Shown: positions 56,110 to 64,000 of the stretch, piece after piece
Position numbering within the stretch: position 1 is the first letter of the stretch
Layout of the letters: the number at the start of each line of letters is the position of its first letter
Source: Rhizomys pruinosus
Taxonomy: Eukaryota; Chordata; Mammalia; Rodentia; Spalacidae
DNA length: 64,000 nt
NCBI GenBank assembly: GCA_009823505.1
Contig: VZQC01011003.1
Span: forward strand, 899,563 to 963,562
Direction: 5' to 3'
Notes under the pieces: model-generated
Database searches by the model: none
Told to the model about the DNA's origin: nothing
The model's input: the letters and a program-made list of their open reading frames with translations, nothing else
Translations under genes and position numbers: made by a program

Positions 56110-57060
56110 CAATCAGATTTTTGTTTTAGGAAATGTCTAGCTAATATGTGGATAATTTATTGGAAAGAATAAGACTGGTGTCAGGGAGACCAGCTAAGAG
56201 AGTTTGATAGTTGTCCTGGCGAGAGAGGTCAGTGACTTCAATAGGGGGTATGGTCATAGAACTCTTGTTTTAAGAGGGTTTTTTTTTTTTTTTTTTTGGT
56301 GTTTTTGAGACAAGGTCTCCCTATAGCCCCAGCTGGCCTGGAACTCGCTCTGTAGACCAGGCTGGCCTTGAACTCCTAGAGATCTGCCTTCCTCTGCCTC
56401 CCAAGTGCTGGGATTAAAGGCATGTGCCACCATGCCCAGCTTAAGAGGTTGTAATAACAGGAGTTGGTGATTATTTGCATGTTTGGAATAAGGAATATAA
56501 AGGAGTCAAGTATAGTAAGTTTCACCTTGGATGATAGTAGCATTAACCATGATGGAAAATATGAAAAGAGAAGTTTTAGGAAAAAGGGGATAATTTTGTT
56601 TGGGAAGCTGTTAATGCATGGAATGGTATAGACAGTGGATACTTAGGGATATAGAGTTGATTTGATCTAGAGTTGTATATTTGGAAGGTAGTAGTATTGG
56701 CATGGTGATTGGAGTCATGAATACCTGGTCATCCAATGAGAGAGCATTAGTAAGAAGGTTTAGGATAAAGCTCTAAGTCCTAGCAACAATCAAAGGCTGT
56801 CTAGAGCAAGAGAAATGGAGCAGGCAGAGAAGTAGAAGGAAAGCCAGGGTGGGGCCAGGGTATCAGGGAGGGAGGAAAGTTCATTTCAGAAGTGGAAGAA
56901 GGCTGACTATGTCAGATACTTCAAAGAAGTCAGGTGACATGAAAAGCTCATGCTTAACAACTAGGAAGTCATTGGTGATCTTTGTGAGAGGGTTTGTTCA
57001 CTAACATAACAAGGTTGCAATAAAATCAAGATGAAAGTGTAGATTCGACTTCATGAAGCA
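56110..57060. repeat. Ancient mammalian interspersed repeat, second occurrence
   Basis: gtcagggagaccagctaagag, agaagtcaggtgacatgaaa and ggaagtcattggtgatctttg follow the same ancient repeat as 35160-36740. A B1 at 56280 interrupts it. Confidence 0.5.
56280..56441 (-). mobile_element. B1 SINE
   Basis: Reverse B1 flanked by ttaagagg copies. Confidence 0.92.
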
Positions 57061-57124
57061 TAAGTGAGAAGCTTTTGGGTTAAAATCTTGGAGGAATTTT
57101 CCTTTCTTGGAGATTGAGAATTTT

Positions 57125-57380
57125 CTTTTTCTTTTTTTTTTTTTAATTTTTATTTATTTCTGTATATGTATGAATGTACTGTCTGCATGCAAGTCTGTGC
57201 ACCTGTGTCGTGCAACGCCGTGGAGTTCAGAAGAGGGTCTCGGATTCCCCTGGAACTGGAGTTCTCCTGGAATTGGAGCTTCAGACGGTTCTCAGCCTCC
57301 ATGTGGGTGCTGGGGATCGAACTCGGGTCCTCTGTAAGAGCAGTCGGCGCTCTTAACCGCTAGGCCATCTCTCCAGCCCC
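57125..57380 (-). mobile_element. B2 SINE (internal duplication)
   Basis: Perfect 17-bp TSD ggagattgagaattttc at 57108-57124 and 57381-57397. Confidence 0.96.
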
Positions 57381-57597
57381 GGAGATTGAGAATTTTCAAA
57401 TGAATACTGGCTAATAAAATACTTTGGCCAAGACACACATTGGCTCCATACCAATGTTTGTTGGTGACGTGGTCAGAAAACTTCTGTAAGATATATTCTG
57501 TAGCTTGGGATAAACTGGATGTCATCTTGAATTGGTATCATGCCTTTATTGAAGTTGAGTGAAGGGAGTCTTACTATCATTAAAAAATGCAGGCTGG

Positions 57598-57812
57598 GGG
57601 CTGGAGAGATGGCTCAGCGGTTAAGAGTGCCAACTGCTCTTGCAGAGGACCCGGGTTTGATTCCCAGCACCGACATGGCAGCTAAGAACCATCTTTAATT
57701 CTAGTTCCAGGGGAATCCGACACCCTCTTCTGACCTCCATGGCATTGCACAGCACGGATGCACCAACCTATATGCAGACAGTATACTCATACACATAAAA
57801 ACAAATAAAAAT
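57598..57812 (+). mobile_element. B2 SINE (no internal duplication) inside RSINE1
   Basis: Forward B2 flanked by aaaaaatgcaggctgg. Its aagaaccatctttaa is the same sub-type as the B2 half of the composite SINEs. Confidence 0.95.
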
Positions 57813-58160
57813 TATTTTAAAAAATGCAGGCTGGAGAAATGACTCAGTAGGAAAGAGTACTTGTTTCTCAAACATGAAGACCTGAATTCGGCTCCCCAGC
57901 ACCCATATAAAAAGCCAGGTGTGGCTGTGTGTGCCAGTGACCCCAGTGCTGTGAGAGGCAAAGACAGGAGGATCTCTGGGGCTTGCCGGCCACCAACATG
58001 TTTCCAGACTCAGGGTGAGACCCTGTCCTAAGAGAACAAAGGGGGAGAGTAATAGAGAAGGACACTTGACATCTTCTTCTGGCCTCTGTAATGGCAGATA
58101 AGTGTGCATCTCTGTAAACACATGATGCACATACACTGTACATATACACATCTTACACAC
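57813..58160 (+). mobile_element. B4/RSINE1-type SINE
   Basis: gcaggctggagaaatgactc, gaattcggctccccagcacc, cacttgacatcttcttctgg. Confidence 0.8.
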
Positions 58161-58412
58161 ATATCAAAACAAAACAAAAAACTGAGCCAGGAAACTGATG
58201 TATAATTTTCATGGTCACCCTGACTCTTGTATTATAAACACAAAGTAGACAGCTAAACATCTGCTGCATAATGCTTTAATCATCAGAACACAAAGTGGTA
58301 TTGATATGTGTGGTCTCTGCTTAACAGAAGTCTGGCAATATTATTTAATCATATGATTAGGTGGCTATGTATTATTTTATCAAGAAATATTCTAGACATC
58401 TAAAACATAAAA

Positions 58413-58530
58413 AAATAGGTCAGGCATGTCAGCATATGCCTTTAATCCTACCTCTTGAGAGGCAAAGGCAGATAAAGCACAAGGTCAAGGCCATGAGGGG
58501 CTAACCTAGTGAGACTCTGTTTCACAATAG
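58413..58530 (+). mobile_element. Old B1-like SINE
   Basis: ggtcaggcatgtcagcatatg, ctcttgagaggcaaaggcag. Confidence 0.65.
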
Positions 58531-58575
58531 CTAGCTAGCTGACTAGCAAGGAACTAAGTTTAAAAAATAAAATAT

Positions 58576-58765
58576 AGCCGGGCATGGTGACACATATCTT
58601 TAATCCCAGCACTTAGGTGGCAGAGGGTAGTAGATCTCAGTGAGTTCAAGAGTTCAAGGCCAGCCTGGTCTACATAGCGAGCTCCAGGCCAGCCTGGACT
58701 AAAAAGGGGTACTCTGTCTCCACAAAAAGGACCACTCCCAAAAAGGAACAAAAAAAACAAAAAGG
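58576..58765 (+). mobile_element. B1 SINE
   Basis: Forward B1 agccgggcatggtgacacat with a small internal duplication gagttcaagagttcaagg. Confidence 0.9.
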
Positions 58766-58777
58766 ACCTAAGACATA

Positions 58778-58820
58778 TATTTTTTTTATATTATATATAT
58801 ATATATATTATATATATATC
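58778..58820. repeat. (TA)n tract
   Basis: Self-complementary AT run. Confidence 0.85.
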
Positions 58821-58847
58821 ATGTAGAAGTATAGCCATAGAATTTTT

Positions 58848-59013
58848 TTCACCCCTATCATGCAAAGCTGCGGAGCTCAGAGAAGAGGGTGTCAGATTCC
58901 CCTTGGAACTGGAGTTTCAGACAGTTCTTAGCCACCATGTGGTGCTGGAGATGGAACTGGGTCCTCTGCAAGAGCAGTCAGTACTCTTAACCACTAGGCC
59001 ATCTCTCCAGCCC
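58848..59013 (-). mobile_element. B2 SINE lacking its 3' tail
   Basis: Reverse B2 starting at acccctatcatgcaaagc (no tail region), yet with a perfect 17-bp TSD atagccatagaattttt at 58831-58847 and 59014-59030. Confidence 0.92.
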
Positions 59014-59139
59014 ATAGCCATAGAATTTTTGTACAGTTATAATTCAAATGTAAAATCATCTTAATTTTTTACCTTTATAAATGAGGAGGATATTATTTTC
59101 TAAAGCATCAAAAACAATATTAACTTTCTCTTTCTACAG

Positions 59140-59249
59140 CAATCTTTCCCAAAGAAATTTCCCATGTCTCAGTCAGTGCCTCTTATTTATATTCAAGTTA
59201 AAGAATTTATTTATGCCAGCCTTAAATTTTCAGAGTCACTACACCGAAG
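59140..59249 (+). CDS. EXOC6: EXOC6 exon j (110 bp)
   Basis: Acceptor tttctacag, then QSFPKKFPMSQSVPLIYIQV and KEFIYASLKFSESLHR plus two bases, donor gtaagc. It is the last exon in the window; the protein should continue with SSTEIDDMLRKS downstream. A B2-type SINE sits only about 50 bases after the donor. Confidence 0.97.
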
Positions 59250-59299
59250 GTAAGCTTTCTAATGTGGAACACTACTTAATTATCTTTTTTTCAGAATAT

Positions 59300-59512
59300 T
59301 TTGTTTTATGTGATGTGTATGAGTGTTTTGCCTGCATGTATGTAGGTGCATACCATGTGCATGCACTGTCTATGGAGGCCAGAAGAGGGCATTGGATCCC
59401 CTGGAATTGGAGTTAGGACAGTTGTTAGCAGCCACTTGGGTTCTGGGAATTGAACCTAGGTCCTTTGCAAGAGCAGGCAGTGCTTTTAACTGCTGAGCCA
59501 TCTCTCCAGCCC
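59300..59512 (-). mobile_element. B2/B3-type SINE just after exon j
   Basis: Reverse element ending gagccatctctccagcccc. Confidence 0.88.
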
Positions 59513-59651
59513 CATAAACATTTAGGTGTTTTATGGAATATTAACACTTAATTTTCATACCCTGACTCTTTAATGGATTATCATCTTATTAGAAAGCTTA
59601 CATATTTTAGCCATATTAAGGTTAGGTTGCTATAAATATATAGTATTTCTC

Positions 59652-59808
59652 GCCAGGTGGTGAACACCTTTAATCCTAGCACTCGGGAGGCAGAGGCAGA
59701 CGGATCTTTGTGAGTTCAAGGCCAGCCTGGTCTACAGAGTGAGTTCCATGACAACTGGGGCTACAGGGAGAACCCTTGTCGTCAAAAGAGAGCTAAAAAA
59801 AAAAAAAT
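59652..59808 (+). mobile_element. B1 SINE
   Basis: Forward B1 ccaggtggtgaacacctttaa with A-tail. Confidence 0.9.
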
Positions 59809-59934
59809 TATATATATATATGAGAGTATTTTTTTAACTTTTTGTTATGTAAGTCTTTCATGAAATAGAGATTATTTGATAAGAAAGTTCTATCCCTTCA
59901 GCATTTAGATTTAATAGTAATAAATATATATTTA

Positions 59935-60153
59935 AAATATTTTATTTATTACTTTTATGTGTATGAGTGTATTGCCTACATGTATGTGCACCCATTTTGT
60001 GCAGTGCCCACAGAGGTCAGAAGAGGGTGCTGAATCTCTTGGAACTACAGTTATAGATGGTTGTTAGCTGCCGTGTGGGTGCTGGGAACTGAACCTGGGA
60101 CCTCTGCAAGAACATTTAGTGCTTTTAACCATGGAGCCATCTCTCCAGCCCCA
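59935..60153 (-). mobile_element. B2 SINE (no internal duplication), diverged
   Basis: Reverse B2 ending gagccatctctccagcccc. Confidence 0.9.
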
Positions 60154-60784
60154 GTAATAAATATTTTCTCACATATTCTTTGTCTTTTATTAAAACAGTT
60201 GAAAGGAAATTCCAGAAACAGTTACCTTTTAATCTATAATACTTCATAGGTGTTTCTAAAAATCAATGAAGACATTTCATTATTTAATGACACTTAAAAT
60301 TAACCCCTTTTCCTATTATCAATTTCCTAGTATGTTATTATTCTCTTTATTGTTCTCAAAAACCACTTTTCAGTTCTGTGTTTCCATCAGAGTCTACATT
60401 TCACATTCATTGTTACTTATGCTTCTCCAGTACCCCCTTTTTTATTTATGCCTTTGGTTTACTGAAAAGTTGTGTATGCGCATGTTTGTGTAACTAAAAT
60501 TCCTCTGGGAGGCGCAAACATCCATCCAGGTATTAGTAACTTCCCCACAGCCAGGCAAAATGGCAAGAGAGCCGCCCTTCCTCAGCTTTTGTGCCCATAG
60601 CCCCTCCCTGTCCTGTAGGTTGGAAGGTATGGCTGACTCTCCCTGCCCCTCCTTTCTTGTGGAGTGTAATAGTGTCAACGAGTTTGGCTGTGGAGATCCT
60701 AGACAAGTGGTACAACTAAGCTTGGGAAGAAGGCATATGTCTATAGTCTGCAGGTTGCCCAGGTTGGAGGACAGTCCTATGCAA

Positions 60785-60786
<2 letters not shown>
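60154..60786. other. Intron; GC-richer stretch 60490-60786 unassigned
   Basis: An open plus frame begins at 60560 but runs into (GT)n and a SINE, so it is not supported as a gene. Confidence 0.45.
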
Positions 60787-60827
<41 letters not shown>

Positions 60828-61100
60828 ATGTGTGTGTATGCATGTGGAAGCCAGAGGTTGACATCGGGTGTCTTCCTCAGTTACTTTTTTTTGAGATATA
60901 TTTGCACATTGAACCTGGAGCTCACCAGTTGGCTAGACTAGTTGGCCTGCAAGCTGCAGGGATCCTGTTTCTATCTCTCCAGTGCTGGATTACAGATAAA
61001 CTCCATCACACCCAACATTCATGTGAGTGTTGGGGATCTGAATTAGGGTTCACTGCTTGCATGGCAGGCATTTTACTGACTAAATTATCTTCCCAGCCCC
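60787..61100 (-). mobile_element. B4/RSINE1-type SINE with (GT)n
   Basis: (GT)n 60787-60824; gtggaagccagaggttgacatc, gaacctggagctcaccagttgg, terminal cttcccagcccc. Confidence 0.85.
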
Positions 61101-63450
61101 CTTTCAGCTAGATTATAATGATTTAGCAAAATCAATAAAACAAAGACCGTTCTACCAAGTTGGTATCATACTTAGTAGTGGAGAGCAGCACAGCTGTTGA
61201 TACTGTAGCCAACTTCATTTTATAGGCAAGAAAATACTGTTTATCTGATAATAGTAATACCCTGTGTTGGTAGAAACAGAAACAGTGATATTATCTCTGT
61301 TTTCTAAGGAAACTGGAACTCTCAAAAGGCCAGATAATTTATCTAGGATGACCCAACTGGTTAGGTTGAGAACTGGAATGAAGAACAGGTCTTCTGATTC
61401 TCCTATGTGAAAGTACCTGACAAGGTGTCTGGCAAAAGGAGAAATCTGTTAGCAGTAGCGAAACATTAATCTTTATGCTACATCTCTTTCCAGCTGCCTA
61501 GCTTAATCCTGCACAATAGCCATGTAGTGGATTCTGACTGAACTCTCTGAAAGGTAGAAGTGGTGATGCTGGTTTTCATAATGCCTCCTTTGAAATCCAG
61601 TGGTCTCAATTTGTATTCTGAAGCAGGAAGTGTCCTTTCTTAGTGGGAAAAGGCATGAAGGCAATGCAGATATTACAATTGTTTATTATTCAAATGGAAA
61701 CAGTAACAATAACACTTATAGTATATTATTTTATTTTTTTCTGTCTCTTATTGTTAGGTACTATTATTTTTACATTTAAACATGATATAAGTAAATGGAA
61801 AACAATTATGTTGATAGGGGGAAAGTATCTGGTTTAGGTTTTACATTGTTTTTTACTTTTGAATACGGGTTTTTTAGAAAGATTTTTTAAATTTATGATC
61901 ATGAATGGGAGAAAACATAAAGACAGATAACTAGCATCTCCTGTGATGTGTAGTTCCAATAAGCCAGTGTTTCTCAAACTTTAGTCCCTGGAGCAGGAGC
62001 TTTAACATCTTAGGCAATATGAACAGACTGCTCAGGCTCGCTTGGTGAATTGGCTGGGAGGTACTTCACTGTGCTACTTTTGAAGCTTGAGGTTGCAGCC
62101 CTGGGTCCAGTAAAAGACCTCTCTTGAGTGATCTTTTCTTGCCTACTTTCAGTAGTGTGGAGTGAACTGGTAACAGAGCAACAGAGACAATAGACCAGTA
62201 GCAGGGTCAGCTGAGTAGTCACTAGGCCAAGCTGTGAAAGCAGCAAGCAGCTGGTTGCTTGACAGCTGAAGAAACATCTGAATAGTTAGAACAGCCAGGG
62301 CAGGAGAAAGCAGGTGTCAGGAGAGACATGACAAGAGAGGGTGGAGAGCTGAGGCGAGCAAGAGCATAAAGGCTCTGAGAAACTGGAGAAGAGAAACTGC
62401 AAGCCCTAGTTGGCAAAATAGTTCTAGAGAGTTGTCTAGTGATTCTTCAGAACCATGGGCCTCAGACTCCAGCTGAGAGCTGAAAATCTGCCCACTGCCA
62501 GGGGCTAAGGGTCCACTAACTGAGGCCTGTATACAGACTGTACAGTGTAGGCCCAAGTGTTCTGACTCTCGAGTCCTGCATGAAGACCTTGGTATTAGGG
62601 ATGCCACTTGACTGCCGCCTCTCCCTGCCTACTACTGCTGCTTTCTGCTGCCCTAAGGGAAGCGAGCTGCCCCACACCAGCTCTTAAACTTACTGCCTGC
62701 TCATGACTTTTTTTGTGTGATGGAGCAAAAAGAACCTTCAACTGATTGGTGGTGATGTAGGACCTTGGACAAGTTGTCTCCATAAACTGCATTTTCCTCA
62801 TCTGCAAATGAGGGGAATAATCTGTAGGGTATTTCTGGGAGTGAAGTGAGGCAATGCATGTGCATAAAGAGTCACTATAGTATCTTGGACACAAGAGGCC
62901 CTTAGTGTTTAGGAAAGCACGGGATACTGAAATATTAGATGGGAGACTAGAGCTTGGAGTGTTTGTTGTAATTGACTTTTTCTGAAAGGATTGGAGAACT
63001 GCTGAAGAGTGCTCCAAGAATGCCATGCTTTAGAAATTTTACTCTGGCCTTGCTATGGTTGATAGATTGGAGAAAGATGAAAAGAGCTGTCATGTCAAGG
63101 AGCTGATGGCAGTGGTTCAAGAAAGAGATGAAAAATGAGTGAAATTAGATCAGTGGCTACAAAAAGAAGCTTACAAGAGTGTTTAGTACCTGAAATTGGG
63201 TAAATAATTGGATGAAGAAGTTAAGAGCTAGAGAACAGTTTGACTTATATTTGTTTATACTTGCATCTGTTTATTTCTTTCCAAACAACAGTTATTAGTC
63301 AACTCTTTTAGAAAAAATCCTGACTGCATTCTCTTATTTTGATGTAAACACATCCATGTAAAAGGAACAAACAAAGAGTTTATCCTTGGCACCAATCCTG
63401 CAACTTGGCTCAAATGAGAATGAGTGCTTTTGAGAATTATTTATGATGCT
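61101..63450. other. Intron sequence, no gene or clear repeat
   Basis: Longest repeat-poor stretch. The frames at 62010-63026 on the minus strand lack coding character or recognisable domains. Confidence 0.55.
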
Positions 63451-63451
63451 G

Positions 63452-63520
63452 AATCTCAAACCAGGCCTTCTGCATGCTGAGCATATACTCTACCATTGAG
63501 TTCTACTCCATCCCTGAGAT
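63452..63520 (-). mobile_element. ID-like tRNA-derived SINE
   Basis: Reverse ID: aatctcaaaccaggccttctg, catatactctaccattgagttctac. Confidence 0.65.
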
Positions 63521-63574
63521 TTATTTTTGAAGCTACAATCCTGAATTTGGAATATTAACTTATCTCATTTTTCC

Positions 63575-64000
63575 TTTACTATTTTTTTATTATATATAAG
63601 TTTTTTGTATAAGATTATGTTACTAATCAAATCTAAACCCGTGTACCCCTAACCCCCCACCCCACCAGAGCTCATGCATTCTGCCAAACATGCTTTTCAT
63701 CATTTTCTCGGTCTTTCTCAAAATTCTCCATGTGGAAGTTGAATGTTTTGAGCAGAAGTTCACCCTTTCAGTCAGTTCTTTGATGCAGTCCTTTCTGTTG
63801 TTGTTGTTTCCAATATGCATCACTTCCAGCTACTTGGACAAAAGCTTAAGGGGCCATGCACAAGAAATACTTACAACTAGGTAATTGGCACTAGCATCCA
63901 CAGATAAGGGATACCATTCATCGTTTGTTTTTCTGGGACTGTGTTACTTCACTCAGCATGATGTCTTCTAACTCCAGCCATTTTCCTGCAAAGCTCATGA
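63575..64000 (-). mobile_element. LINE-1 3' end, continues past the window
   Basis: 3'UTR (agagctcatgcattctgccaaacatg) then the ORF2 3' end (actagcatccacagataagg; tgttacttcactcagcatgatg). Confidence 0.85.

Noticed and set aside
60560..61111. 183-codon plus frame with a poly-CV run
   Set aside because: Its second half is a (GT)n and a B4 SINE, and the first half has no recognisable domain.
62010..63026. Cluster of overlapping minus frames of 64-143 codons
   Set aside because: Overlap in different frames, Ser-rich, no domain, no splice or poly(A) support; treated as chance in repeat-poor intron.

Overview
This window is a slice of a rodent nuclear genome. SINE content (B1, B2, B3, B4/RSINE1 and ID-like elements) and rodent-type L1s make that call firm. 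The main young B2 type carries an internal duplication of about 20 bp, which suggests a cricetid muroid (vole or hamster side) rather than mouse or rat; that narrower placement is inference.

The only functional gene I can support is EXOC6 (SEC15A, a subunit of the exocyst tethering complex) on the + strand. Ten consecutive internal coding exons lie at 2985-3189, 5070-5225, 23961-24029, 27743-27826, 29326-29372, 29493-29613, 32067-32138, 38441-38538, 53082-53187 and 59140-59249. Every junction has AG/GT borders and compatible phase. The exons join into an open frame of about 356 codons, matching roughly residues 154-509 of the ~804-residue mammalian protein. Upstream exons and the C-terminal exons lie outside the window. 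EXOC6 rather than EXOC6B is chosen from exon a (MEQLENVYFPRVSQ), exon b (AQQQKTFSAALQKQNN, then an acidic run) and exon j (SQSVPLIYIQVKEF).

Everything else is intron, most of it repeats. 310-2985: intron with two B2s sharing one target-site duplication (TSD) pair. 3217-4690: two B1s in opposite orientation around an extreme polypyrimidine tract with T runs of 79 and 137. 5577-6452: nested B4/B3/B2. 6453-15400: a near full-length minus-strand L1 (3'UTR, ORF2, ORF1) riddled with about a dozen later insertions, ending at its 5' side in a higher-order tandem repeat. 15429-15708: a B2-B1 composite SINE. 15757-19985: a second minus-strand L1. 20000-29300: exons c and d amid SINEs, microsatellites and a low-quality patch (about 24.8-26.3 kb). 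29300-32140: exons e-g. 34.2-36.7 kb: a rodent repeat, an ancient mammalian repeat and a second, TSD-flanked B2-B1 composite. 41.4-43.9 kb: a third minus-strand L1 with an inverted duplication. 43982-45286: a processed pseudogene of CREM with textbook retroposition hallmarks, apparently copied from an isoform that used an intronic poly(A) site. 47.2-48.5 kb: an old L1. 49.4-49.9 kb: LINE2-like. 50.2-52.75 kb: an unassigned block. 53-59.3 kb: exons i and j. 61.1-63.45 kb: mostly unique intron.

The most interesting signals are: (1) two copies of a B2-B1 chimeric SINE with an identical junction, one with a perfect 18-bp TSD and a single A-tail; (2) three places where two SINEs entered exactly the same target, leaving the TSD three times; (3) the roughly 106-bp higher-order tandem array at the L1 5' end; (4) the CREM retrocopy that preserves an intron-terminated isoform. 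I found no CRISPR, operon, toxin or viral gene. All family names come from sequence memory and were not searched.
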